Source of the DNA: Fidelibacterota bacterium SCGC AAA003-L08
Lineage (GTDB): Bacteria; Fidelibacterota; Marinisomatia; SCGC-AAA003-L08; D37C17
NCBI GenBank assembly: GCA_000405805.1
Contig: ASPJ01000001.1
Coordinates: forward strand, 62,001 to 126,000
Reading direction: 5' to 3'
DNA length: 64,000 nt
The first letter of the stretch is position 1. The number at the start of each line of letters is the position of its first letter. The notes beneath the pieces are model-generated. The model ran no database searches. It was not told where the DNA came from and saw only the letters and a program-made list of their open reading frames with translations. This document shows positions 37,631 to 45,831 of the stretch, piece after piece. The translations under genes were made by a program, and so were the position numbers.

Positions 37631-39076
37631 ATGATAAGAATATTAATTATTATAATAATAATAAATTTTTGTTCAGCTCTTAATTATAGCGAGGACATTT
37701 CGCCAATAATATATAATAATTGCACTTCATGCCACAGGGTTAATGAAATAGGAGCATTTTTACCGTTAACTAATTATTCTGAAGTTAATGAAAATAAATA
37801 TTGGATTGCTTATGCAATTGAGGGGACAGATGATCGGCACGGAGACCCAGTAATGCCTCCATGGCCACCCGACAGATCATTTAGTACATTTATTGATGAA
37901 CGTTATTTAACAGATCAACAAGTTCATGATTTTCTAGATTGGATTGATTTAGGTGCTCCTCAAGGCGACCCTGTATTAGAAGCTGAAATGCCAGATTTCC
38001 CAGATGGGTCATCAATTGGAGAACCTGATGTAGTTTTTGAACTTGAAGAGCCATATTTTATTGAGGGTAATGGTGAAGATAATTATAGATGTTTTGTTAT
38101 CCCAACAGGGTTTTCTGAAGATAAAGAAATTGCAGCAATTGAATTTAGGCCAGATAATAAAGAAGCCGTACATCATTCAATAATTACTGTAGTACCATCA
38201 GGATATGCAAATAATATAGATAATGAAGATTCAGAATATGGTTATGAATGCTATGGAGGATTTAACTTAGATATATTAACACCTCTTGTTGAGGGATATG
38301 CACCTGGAATGAGAACTTCCCTTTATCCAGAGGGGATAGGAGATGTAATCCCCGCTAATTCAGATTTGATTGTACAAATGCATTATGCACCTTTAGATAC
38401 TGATCAAATAGATCAGTCATCAATTAATATATTTTTTAAAGATGAACCTATAGAAAGATATATTCAAAATCAGCAGTATGCTAATCCATTTTTTTTACTA
38501 CCACCCAATGTAATAACTGAAGTTAGGGATTCAATTGAAGTTACGGCAGATGTCAGCTTGATTCAGATACTCCCTCATTCGCATTTACTTGGTAAATCTT
38601 GGGAAATTTATGCAGTGACTCCAGAAAATGATACAACTCAGATAATTAAGATTAATAATTGGGATTTTGATTGGCAGAGTTTTTATACTCCAGAATATAT
38701 GATTCCACTTCCTCAAGGTTCTATGATATATGCAAATGCAGTTTATGATAATACTGCAGATAATCCAGACAATCCTAATAATCCACCACAATGGACATTT
38801 TGGGGAGATGGCACAGAAGATGAGATGTTCTTTATTGCATTTAGATTTGTACCTTATCAAGATGGAGATGAAAATATATATTTGGGAGATGAAGAAGAAT
38901 TAGGGGATGTCAATCAAGATGGTACTATTGATGTTTTAGATATAGTTACAATAGTTCAATTTGTATTGAATTTTTCAACTCCGACTGATTCTCAATTTGA
39001 GTTGTCTGACATTAATCAAGATGAAGTCTTAGATGTTTTGGATATAGTTCATCTAGTAGGTATCATTTTAAATTAA
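37631..39076 (+). CDS. Exported cytochrome-c / PHM-like copper monooxygenase with dockerin-like C-terminus
   Basis: The 481 residues begin with a signal peptide (about 16). A small c-type heme domain follows with CTSCH (31-35) and a likely Met75 ligand in VMPPWPPD. The main region (about 130-415) resembles peptidylglycine monooxygenase: HH181-182 in EAVHHSI, H251 in QMHYAP, H316 and H318 in PHSHLLGK and M399 in EDEMFFI. These match the three His of one copper site and the His-His-Met of the other. The attached heme could deliver electrons in place of ascorbate. The last 57 residues are two dockerin-like repeats. The substrate is unknown. It lies 2 bp before cysQ and is divergent from the sulfur operon. 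Confidence 0.85.
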   Translation: MIRILIIIIIINFCSALNYSEDISPIIYNNCTSCHRVNEIGAFLPLTNYSEVNENKYWIAYAIEGTDDRHGDPVMPPWPPDRSFSTFIDERYLTDQQVHDFLDWIDLGAPQGDPVLEAEMPDFPDGSSIGEPDVVFELEEPYFIEGNGEDNYRCFVIPTGFSEDKEIAAIEFRPDNKEAVHHSIITVVPSGYANNIDNEDSEYGYECYGGFNLDILTPLVEGYAPGMRTSLYPEGIGDVIPANSDLIVQMHYAPLDTDQIDQSSINIFFKDEPIERYIQNQQYANPFFLLPPNVITEVRDSIEVTADVSLIQILPHSHLLGKSWEIYAVTPENDTTQIIKINNWDFDWQSFYTPEYMIPLPQGSMIYANAVYDNTADNPDNPNNPPQWTFWGDGTEDEMFFIAFRFVPYQDGDENIYLGDEEELGDVNQDGTIDVLDIVTIVQFVLNFSTPTDSQFELSDINQDEVLDVLDIVHLVGIILN

Positions 39077-39077
39077 T

Positions 39078-39860
39078 ATGCATGAGCTATTTCAACTTTC
39101 TACATATGCTATCAAAAAAGCATCCGATGTAATCTTAAAATATTATAATTCAAGCTATGAAGTGCAAATGAAAGGGATAGGCAACCCCGTTACTGATGCT
39201 GATATTGAAGCGGATGATATTCTCAAAGAAATATTAATGTCTGAAACATCAGATTTTGGATGGCTATCTGAAGAAACCAAAGATTCAAAATCACGTCTTG
39301 ACAAAAACATGGTATGGATTGTTGATCCATTGGATGGGACTAAAGAATTTGTAGAAGGCATCCCTAATTTTGTAATAAGTATTGGACTTGTAGAAAATGG
39401 CAATCCTGTTTTAGGAATTATCTATAACCCTATTTCAAAAGACTTATTTTCAGGTTATAAGAATGATGGTGTAAAGGTTAATGGTGTTAAGTGTAAAATA
39501 TCAGATAAAATTGATTTTTCCCAAATGTCTATGTTAAATAGTAGGTCTGAAACAAAATCAGGTTTATGGACATCATATCAAAAGCATTTTAAGGATATCA
39601 TCCCTATTGGAAGTATTGCATATAAATTAGCAATGGTTTCAGCTGGAAGAACAGATATGGTTGCCTCTTTAAAACCCAAAAATGAGTGGGATATATGTGC
39701 AGGACATTGTTTAATCAATGAATCTGGTGGGAAGCTTCTTACTTCTTTAGGCAAAGAAATCAAATACAATAATCCTAATACATTGATAACGCCAGGGCTA
39801 ATAGCTGGTAATCATGAGGTTGTAGATCATATGGTGGAATTAATTAAACAGACAAATTAA
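39078..39860 (+). CDS. cysQ: 3'(2'),5'-bisphosphate nucleotidase CysQ
   Basis: The 260-residue protein belongs to the inositol monophosphatase superfamily and shows the CysQ pattern. Metal-site motifs are WLSEETKDS (the Glu-Glu pair), VDPLDGTKEFVEGIPNF (Asp, Asp) and EWDICAGHCLINESGG (Asp) near the C-terminus. CysQ removes the 3' phosphate of PAP, the by-product when PAPS is used, and so prevents PAP toxicity. This fits the PAPS synthase and sulfotransferase-like genes at 34-37 kb. General inositol phosphatases are less likely because of TKEFVEG. The gene starts 2 bp after the heme/copper protein and is followed 4 bp later by a hydrolase gene. Confidence 0.9.
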   Translation: MHELFQLSTYAIKKASDVILKYYNSSYEVQMKGIGNPVTDADIEADDILKEILMSETSDFGWLSEETKDSKSRLDKNMVWIVDPLDGTKEFVEGIPNFVISIGLVENGNPVLGIIYNPISKDLFSGYKNDGVKVNGVKCKISDKIDFSQMSMLNSRSETKSGLWTSYQKHFKDIIPIGSIAYKLAMVSAGRTDMVASLKPKNEWDICAGHCLINESGGKLLTSLGKEIKYNNPNTLITPGLIAGNHEVVDHMVELIKQTN

Positions 39861-39864
39861 AATT

Positions 39865-40932
39865 ATGATAAAATCTATCAACAGTCATATTACTGCATCA
39901 AAATATATATATAATCTAATAAAGCATAATCAAGATAATCCTCCTAAAATAAAATATTCTGATGAATATTATAAAGGTCCTTCTGGCGAGGATGTTCCAC
40001 TTAGAATATTTCATCCTAAAAAAGAGAAAAAATTATCAGTTATCATATTTCCTGGAGCATCTCCATTTGCAGAGGAACACCCTGGGATGATAAACTTAGC
40101 CAGCATTATTGCAAAACTAGGATATAAAGTATTTATTCCTCGAATCACTCCACTTAAAAATTTAGACATTACAGATGTTAATGCTGAATGGTTTGCAAAT
40201 GCCTATGAGAAAATAAGTAAACGAGATGATATTGACTCAACCTGCATTGCTATTACCGGAATTAGTTTTGGAGGATCTCTCCTTCTAAATTCTATGCTTG
40301 ATAATCGCATGAAAACACCTCATCCAAAATCATTAATGATTTATGGGGCAGCATTTAATCTTAATAGGGGTTTTGAATTTTTATTGAATGGTGAAATTAC
40401 TCATAATAATGAGACAATTAAAATTAAACCTAATGAATGGGGTGTGTCAGTAATTTTACATAATTTTTTATCAAGTACAGATGTTGGATTTGATACTAAG
40501 AGGATAAGAGAAGTATTGAAATATAGGATGCAAGATAATATGAATAAAGTAGAAGATCTATCAAATACTTTAAGCAGCCATGATAAAGAGTTTATTGAAG
40601 CAGTTTTAAATGTTGAATATACTGATGAAATTAAAAAGATTATTCATCAAATAATGAATGAACAAAAAGATGAGATTGATAAAATATCGCCACAAAACTT
40701 TTGCGAAAAAATCACAAGCAAGATGTTTATTATGCATGGAGCAAATGATTCAATGGTTCCATTTACAGAGTCTGTAGAAATGCACGAAAATATAGAAAAT
40801 AGCGAGCTATTAATTTCTTATTTATATGAACATAAAGAAATTTCAACAAATAGAGGAATCCTTTTCAAGTTATATGAGCTTTTAAAGATGGAAAGATTTT
40901 TTGCCTCTTATTTCAGGTATAATGAAAGTTAA
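39865..40932 (+). CDS. Alpha/beta hydrolase, function unknown
   Basis: The 355-residue protein has an alpha/beta-hydrolase core: SVIIFPGASPFAEEHPGM (oxyanion region), nucleophile elbow GISFGGSLLLNSM (Ser), MFIMHGANDSMVPFTES (acid Asp) and a late EHKEIS that may hold the His. A helical insertion of roughly 120 residues between the nucleophile and the acid resembles a lid. No signal peptide is present, so it is probably cytoplasmic. The substrate cannot be inferred. It lies between cysQ (4 bp upstream) and the metallo-hydrolase gene (11-bp overlap), indicating one transcript. Confidence 0.75.
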   Translation: MIKSINSHITASKYIYNLIKHNQDNPPKIKYSDEYYKGPSGEDVPLRIFHPKKEKKLSVIIFPGASPFAEEHPGMINLASIIAKLGYKVFIPRITPLKNLDITDVNAEWFANAYEKISKRDDIDSTCIAITGISFGGSLLLNSMLDNRMKTPHPKSLMIYGAAFNLNRGFEFLLNGEITHNNETIKIKPNEWGVSVILHNFLSSTDVGFDTKRIREVLKYRMQDNMNKVEDLSNTLSSHDKEFIEAVLNVEYTDEIKKIIHQIMNEQKDEIDKISPQNFCEKITSKMFIMHGANDSMVPFTESVEMHENIENSELLISYLYEHKEISTNRGILFKLYELLKMERFFASYFRYNES

Positions 40933-41566
40933 ATCATTTAAAGGTGGATTTGATAAAAATTTCTGTTATCTGATATGGTGTGAAGATACGATGGAGGGTG
41001 CTATTGTAGATCCTTCTACTGAGCCATTAGAAATTTTTGAGTTTATTGAAAGTAATAATATAATATTATCTAAGATACTAATTACCCATACTCATCATGA
41101 CCATATATGTTATTTATCTGACTTTACCTATAAATATCCCAATATTACAATATGCGGATACAATAGTACTCGTAAATCTCTAGGGAATAATTTCTTAGGT
41201 TTTAAAAATAATGATATAATTTCTATTGGCACAAATATGTTTACAATTTTATATACACCAGGCCATTACGATGATTCTATATGTTTTTGGAGTATCAAGA
41301 ATAGAATAATTTTTACAGGTGATACTGTTTTTGTAGGACGATCAGGGAGGACTGTTAACCCATATAGTAACATTTCAGATTTATATAACAGTATATATAA
41401 TATTATCTTAAAATTAGATAAAAATACTATTATTCACCCAGGACATGATTATGGCAGCTCTTCAACTATAAGCATTTTTGAAAATATCAAGTCATCCTCA
41501 TTTTTTTCCTGTAATTCTAAAGAAGAATTTATAGATGTAATGGATGAATTCGAGAAAAATAGATAG
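40922..41566 (+). CDS. Metallo-beta-lactamase-fold hydrolase (glyoxalase II / persulfide dioxygenase-like)
   Basis: From the ATG at 40922 the protein has 214 residues. Zinc or iron ligands are in ITHTHHDHICYL (HxHxDH), YTPGHYDDS, FTGDTVFVGRSGRT and HPGHDYG, the standard order of the glyoxalase II/ETHE1 branch. It may hydrolyse a thioester or oxidise a glutathione-type persulfide; sequence alone does not decide. I prefer this start to an upstream in-frame ATG (40901), because MKVKSFKGGFDKNFCYLI fits the first strand of the fold and overlaps the hydrolase gene by only 11 bp. It is the last gene of the 37.6-41.6 kb run. Confidence 0.85.
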   Translation: MKVKSFKGGFDKNFCYLIWCEDTMEGAIVDPSTEPLEIFEFIESNNIILSKILITHTHHDHICYLSDFTYKYPNITICGYNSTRKSLGNNFLGFKNNDIISIGTNMFTILYTPGHYDDSICFWSIKNRIIFTGDTVFVGRSGRTVNPYSNISDLYNSIYNIILKLDKNTIIHPGHDYGSSSTISIFENIKSSSFFSCNSKEEFIDVMDEFEKNR

Positions 41567-41637
41567 ATTTTTTAAATACAGACTACTCAGTCGATAATTA
41601 GAATAATGTTTTTAAAAAAGTAATAGAGAAAAAATGT

Positions 41638-41666
41638 TTGTTTTTTTGACGAGAAACCCCTATAAT
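41638..41666 (+). promoter_or_regulatory. Promoter of the 75-residue duplicated protein gene
   Basis: TTGTTT (41638-41643) and a perfect TATAAT (41661-41666) are 17 bases apart, a good sigma-70-type spacing. Transcription would start near 41673, giving a very AT-rich leader of about 69 bases before the ATG at 41742. The leader holds short direct repeats (TTAAAACTT). This is the clearest promoter in the window. Confidence 0.6.
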
Positions 41667-41741
41667 TGATGGTTAGTTTTAAAACTTTAAAACTTTAGTT
41701 TAGAATTTTAAAATACAATAAATAATCAAGGAGAGAAAAAA

Positions 41742-41969
41742 ATGGCTGAAAAAGTAGCAAAAACAGGTGTTTCTAAAGAAAAAGGGTACTTATACTATTT
41801 AGATAAAAGTGGCAATGTGTCACGTTCAAAAATGGCAAGAGGCGCAAACAAAGGCGGTAACGCTGAAGTTGTAGCATCTGCTGGTGTTAAAAGAGAATCT
41901 GGCTGGTTGTATTTTGTTGATAAAGACGGTGATGTTTCTAGAGCAAAAATGGCAAGAGGCCGTAAATAA
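41742..41969 (+). CDS. Small basic protein with an internal duplication, probably highly expressed
   Basis: The 75-residue protein consists of two copies of a 27-residue unit (residues 8-34 and 47-73), 17 of 27 positions identical. Each ends in the same kind of segment (NVSRSKMARG and DVSRAKMARG) after an aromatic LYYLDK/LYFVDK strand. It is rich in Lys and Arg, with no signal peptide, membrane helix or cysteine. AAGGAGAG precedes the ATG, a TATAAT promoter lies upstream and a strong terminator follows, so it is monocistronic. Its codons are richer in G and C than its neighbours, suggesting high expression. I do not recognise a named family; nucleic-acid binding is only a guess. Confidence 0.85.
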   Translation: MAEKVAKTGVSKEKGYLYYLDKSGNVSRSKMARGANKGGNAEVVASAGVKRESGWLYFVDKDGDVSRAKMARGRK

Positions 41970-41992
41970 TTAACTCTTAGTTATTTGTTATA

Positions 41993-42025
41993 AAAAACCC
42001 CATCTAATAAAGTTGGGGTTTTTTA
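41993..42025 (+). terminator. Rho-independent terminator after the small duplicated gene
   Basis: AAAAAACCCCA and TGGGGTTTTTT form a perfect 11-bp stem with an 11-base loop. The right arm supplies the T-tract. It lies 24 bp after the stop of the 75-residue gene and 10 bp before the next start, isolating the small gene from the Omp85-type gene. Confidence 0.85.
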
Positions 42026-42034
42026 TTATATAAA

Positions 42035-43312
42035 ATGTATTATTCTATAATTATAATTTTCATTTCAATAATATTTTCTCAAAATATTGAAACAATCAAA
42101 ATTGAGGGAAATAAAAAAACTCATGAATACATAATTCTTCGTGAAATCAAACAGGAAGTTAATACTGAGTTTAATGAAACTATCCTCATCGAAGATAAAA
42201 ACAGAATATATAACTTAGGTTTATTCTCAAGTGTAGATATTCAAATTATTAAAAATACATATTTAGTGACAGTGAGTGAAATGTGGTATATATGGCCATT
42301 CCCAATAATTAAATATGATAATAAGAGTGAGAAAATAAGCTATGGAGGAGGAGTTGCTCATAATAATTTCAGAGGAAGAGATACAGATATTGTTCTGGGA
42401 ACAACCTTTGGAAATGTAAAAGAATATTTTTTATGGTATCAGAATCCATGGATATCAGGAGATCATAATTCAGTAGAAATGGGTCTCTATAATCAATCTT
42501 CAGATCATTTCATTTATAATATTTTAGAGAAAGATAAAGGTTTTTTTGTTGAAGGGGGCTTTTATAAAGGCTATAATAATCAATTTAATTTCTGGATTAA
42601 TTATAATAGTAAGGTAATGAATGAAATAGAAGATTCAGATAAAGATATTCTGGAATCAGAGCATTTAAGTCAAACAGATTTTAGTTATGTGCGCTTAGGT
42701 TCTCAGTATACATATGATACCAGGGATATTTATGTCGACCCAAATGCAGGTATTTTTTTCAACATTGGATTGACGGGTTTATTCGGGCTGGATGATACAA
42801 AGAATATTTATGAAATTGAAACTCATTTTAGTATATATAAGAATCTCATTAGTAGTATTTATGAGGGAGGTTCATATCAGGGGATCTATCTTAGTCCAGT
42901 TTTTAAATACAGTTTATTCTCTAAATTTCAATATTCAACTTCTGAACTACCTATATTTAAAAAAGAATATATTGGGGGACAGGATTATATTAGAGGATAT
43001 TCACCCATACCATCTGAAAATTCTATGAGCAATTCAAGAGAGCTTATAGAGGTTGATAATTTTTTAATTAATACTTTTGAAGTTCAGAGTACGCTCATTA
43101 AACGCAAAGAATATTTAGATAAGGTAGAAATGGGAATTGATTTTGTTCTTTTTGCAGATTGGGGAGTAGGATATAATTTGAATAAATCCATTAATTTTGA
43201 TAATTCTCTATTTGGATATGGAGCAGGCTTGAGAATATTTATAATGGGAGCTGTAATTAAAATCGATTATGGATTTAATTCTAAAAGCACATCTCAATTA
43301 CATTTGTTTTAG
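42035..43312 (+). CDS. Omp85/BamA-TamA-like outer-membrane barrel with one POTRA domain
   Basis: The 425-residue protein has a signal peptide (about 15), one POTRA domain (about 17-90; IETIKIEGNKKTHEYIILRE and YNLGLFSSVDI) and a C-terminal barrel of the bacterial surface antigen type. Barrel features are GGVAHNNFRGRDTDIVLG, the LGSQYTYDTRD strand and YIGGQDYIRGYSP, the last matching the conserved Arg-containing loop-6 motif of Omp85 proteins. With one POTRA it is smaller than BamA (five) and TamA (three), so it may act in export or insertion of specific surface proteins. It stands alone on this strand and ends 2 bp before plsY. Confidence 0.85.
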   Translation: MYYSIIIIFISIIFSQNIETIKIEGNKKTHEYIILREIKQEVNTEFNETILIEDKNRIYNLGLFSSVDIQIIKNTYLVTVSEMWYIWPFPIIKYDNKSEKISYGGGVAHNNFRGRDTDIVLGTTFGNVKEYFLWYQNPWISGDHNSVEMGLYNQSSDHFIYNILEKDKGFFVEGGFYKGYNNQFNFWINYNSKVMNEIEDSDKDILESEHLSQTDFSYVRLGSQYTYDTRDIYVDPNAGIFFNIGLTGLFGLDDTKNIYEIETHFSIYKNLISSIYEGGSYQGIYLSPVFKYSLFSKFQYSTSELPIFKKEYIGGQDYIRGYSPIPSENSMSNSRELIEVDNFLINTFEVQSTLIKRKEYLDKVEMGIDFVLFADWGVGYNLNKSINFDNSLFGYGAGLRIFIMGAVIKIDYGFNSKSTSQLHLF

Positions 43313-43314
43313 AA

Positions 43315-43962
43315 TCATTGTTTTTTAAAAATCATAATTTTTTCAAATTGATTTTCATTCCCTTGATACATCCGTATAATATTACTTCGATGAGTAAAAA
43401 TTATAAGCACGGCACAGGCAATCCCAAATCCCATAAGTTCATTTAAAACTATATCTGGAGAAATACATAGATATAAGGGGAATGATATACCTGTTAGTAT
43501 AGTCCCAAGGCCAACATATCCAGTTAATATGAGAACAAGTAGCCATATTCCTATTAATATTAGAATAGTATATGGTGGCAAGCTTAATCCTATTAGCACC
43601 CCAATGAGAGTTCCAGCTCCTTTACCTCCTTTTAAATTATGATAGATAGGATATATATGTCCCAGCACAGAGGCAAACCCACACATTAAACTCAGCAGGA
43701 ATATATCTTGTGATGGTATCCCCATAGATTCAGAAAGTACAGTCCCAATATAATGTATAGCAATCCACCCTTTTGAGATATCAATGGCAATTACTCCAAG
43801 CGCAAACAATGCCCCTTGGGTTCTAAATGCATTTGTGCCACCCGCATTACCACTACCCATTGTACGTATATCAACTTTTTTAAATTTTCCAATAACCATG
43901 CTTCCTGATATTGATCCTAGGAGGTATGAAAGGAACATTAATAGGATTGGTATTATATCCAT
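43315..43962 (-). CDS. plsY: Acyl-phosphate:glycerol-3-phosphate acyltransferase
   Basis: The 215-residue integral membrane protein has about five to six helices and the three PlsY motifs: YLLGSISGSMVIGKF with the following GSGNAGGTNAFRT (motif 1), GHIYPIYHNLKGGKGAGT (motif 2) and a late HRSNIIRMYQGNE (motif 3). PlsY acylates glycerol-3-phosphate with acyl-phosphate, the first committed step of phospholipid synthesis in most bacteria. Its ATG directly abuts the stop of the FakA-FakB-like fusion gene (43963), so the acyl-phosphate-making and acyl-phosphate-using proteins should be co-translated. Confidence 0.95.
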   Translation of the reverse strand: MDIIPILLMFLSYLLGSISGSMVIGKFKKVDIRTMGSGNAGGTNAFRTQGALFALGVIAIDISKGWIAIHYIGTVLSESMGIPSQDIFLLSLMCGFASVLGHIYPIYHNLKGGKGAGTLIGVLIGLSLPPYTILILIGIWLLVLILTGYVGLGTILTGISFPLYLCISPDIVLNELMGFGIACAVLIIFTHRSNIIRMYQGNENQFEKIMIFKKQ

Positions 43963-45774
43963 TTATGATATCTTTTTATATTTTTGGATACCAACAAGTA
44001 ATGCCCCAGGGCCAGTATGAACACCAAGCGCAGAACCTATTTCCAATAAATCGATAGATTCAATATTTTTGAATCCTTTTTTAATAAAGTCCATTAATAC
44101 ATGAGCATCTTCTACACAATTTGCATGTCCTATTAAGATTCTATATCTTTTAGATAGGTTATGTTCATTAATTACAAATTTTGCTAACTTTTTAGGTCTT
44201 TTTTTATTTCCAAATAGTATACCAGCTGGTTTCATAGCTCCATCGGGCCCTGTAGATAATATAGGTTTTACATGCAGAAAATCAGTAATTATCTTAACTG
44301 CTTTTGGGACTCTTCCACCCTTTACTGAATAATTTAAATCTTTAACAGATGCGTATATATAAGTATCTTTTCGAATTTTATTTATTTCTTTTATGATTTT
44401 TTCATGAGATTTTCCCATTTTTACTAGTTCTGCAGCATGAGTAACAATTAAGCCTAATCCTACAGAAATATTGTGAGAATCTATTACTGATACACTTGCT
44501 TCTGGAGTTCTTTTAATAGCTGTTTTTGCAGATTGCAATGTTCCACTTAGTTTATGAGGTATATGGATAGATATAATTGATTTATAATGAGAACTTAGAA
44601 ACTGATACTGCCTCCTAAAATCACCCGGAACAGGTTGAGAAGTTTGCGGGTGAGCTGGATTAGATTCGAGTTCTTTAAAAAATTCTGTAGTACTCTGTGA
44701 TACTTTATCAATATATCCTTTATCTCCAAAACTATATCTTACAGGCACAACATGGATATCTAAATTATTTTCATTAAAATCTGCCCCTGAATCAGTAATA
44801 ATAGCGACATCATTTTTTTTATCTCCATGTGAAGAGTCTTGTTGATGTATCATATCATCTGCTTTTTGTCCAGTCACAGTCCCAAAATTTTCACAGATTG
44901 AAAAAATTGAAGCAGGATTATTTGTATGAATATGGATTTTTGCTCTTTTACGTGATCCAGCAACTACCATACTATCTCCAGAGTTTATTAGAGCCTGTTT
45001 AATATCTGTTCGATCTATAGATTCGGAGTCATCAATTATCATACATTCCGTGCAGAATCGATAAATAAGATCATTTACATGAATATCATGATTATCACCA
45101 GGGTCTGCTATAGGCATTATTTCTCCATACTCCTCCTCTATTGAACCATCTTTAATAAATTCATACATACCAACAATGAAATCTACAAAACCCTGTGCTC
45201 CAGCATCAACAACACCTGCTTTTTTAAGAAGAGGCATTAAATTAGGAGTATTTTTAAGAGATTTTTCAGCTTTTACTAATGATATTTCTAGTATTTTCTC
45301 TATATCAGTTTCACCTTGCGAGCTAAGCGCTTCTAATTTTTTTGAAAAATCATTAATAACAGTAAGAATAGTACCTTCTTTAGGCTCAGATAAAGCATCA
45401 CGAGCATATTCAGAGCCTTTAATAAATGCAATTGATAATTCTTTAGCATTCATTGATTCAAGGCCAACTGATCCATCGCTTAATCCTTGGAAAAATTGTG
45501 CCAATATAGCGCCAGAATTACCTCTAGCACCATCAAGAGCCGAGTCAGCAACTCCTTCAAGCATATCATCAATTCTTGAATGAACATGATCAGAAGTTCC
45601 ATCTAATATAGCATTCATAGTAAACGCCATATTGGTCCCAGTATCCCCATCAGGTACAGGGAATACATTAATCTTATTTAGATAATCCTGATGGGCAACT
45701 ACTTTACGTGTACCAGCGACAATAGCATGATGTAGCATAAAGCCATTTATAGATTTAATTTTTTTCTTATTCAT
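43963..45774 (-). CDS. Fused fatty-acid kinase: FakA-type DhaL/YloV plus FakB-type DegV domains
   Basis: The 603-residue protein joins two normally separate partners. The N-terminal part (about 1-310) is FakA/YloV-like: a DhaL kinase domain with VFPVPDGDTGTNM (38-49) and GARGNSGAILAQF, then the YloV middle domain containing GDSMVVAGSRKRAKIHIHT. The C-terminal part (about 321-603) is DegV/FakB-like: IITDSGADF, QTSQPVPGDF, HIPHKLSGTLQSA and a DLNYSVKGGRVPK segment, the residues that hold a fatty acid. In Gram-positives FakB presents fatty acid to FakA, which phosphorylates it. Here both are one chain directly upstream of plsY. Fatty-acid kinase activity is a strong inference. Confidence 0.9.
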   Translation of the reverse strand: MNKKKIKSINGFMLHHAIVAGTRKVVAHQDYLNKINVFPVPDGDTGTNMAFTMNAILDGTSDHVHSRIDDMLEGVADSALDGARGNSGAILAQFFQGLSDGSVGLESMNAKELSIAFIKGSEYARDALSEPKEGTILTVINDFSKKLEALSSQGETDIEKILEISLVKAEKSLKNTPNLMPLLKKAGVVDAGAQGFVDFIVGMYEFIKDGSIEEEYGEIMPIADPGDNHDIHVNDLIYRFCTECMIIDDSESIDRTDIKQALINSGDSMVVAGSRKRAKIHIHTNNPASIFSICENFGTVTGQKADDMIHQQDSSHGDKKNDVAIITDSGADFNENNLDIHVVPVRYSFGDKGYIDKVSQSTTEFFKELESNPAHPQTSQPVPGDFRRQYQFLSSHYKSIISIHIPHKLSGTLQSAKTAIKRTPEASVSVIDSHNISVGLGLIVTHAAELVKMGKSHEKIIKEINKIRKDTYIYASVKDLNYSVKGGRVPKAVKIITDFLHVKPILSTGPDGAMKPAGILFGNKKRPKKLAKFVINEHNLSKRYRILIGHANCVEDAHVLMDFIKKGFKNIESIDLLEIGSALGVHTGPGALLVGIQKYKKIS

Positions 45775-45831
45775 ATTATTATTATTAATATTAGTTAATA
45801 ATTTAATAATATTTATAGAATTAATCGGAAT

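Noticed and set aside
41646..41666. TTGACG close to TATAAT
   Set aside because: The two boxes are only 9 bases apart, so this TTGACG cannot be the -35; TTGTTT at 41638 has the correct 17-base spacing.
41670..41741. TTAAAACTT direct repeats in the leader of the small duplicated gene
   Set aside because: Too short and AT-rich to claim a riboswitch or operator; described only as part of the leader.
45176..45583. 135-codon open frame antisense to the FakA-FakB fusion
   Set aside because: It mirrors the codon pattern of the real gene on the other strand and has no recognisable domain or ribosome binding site.
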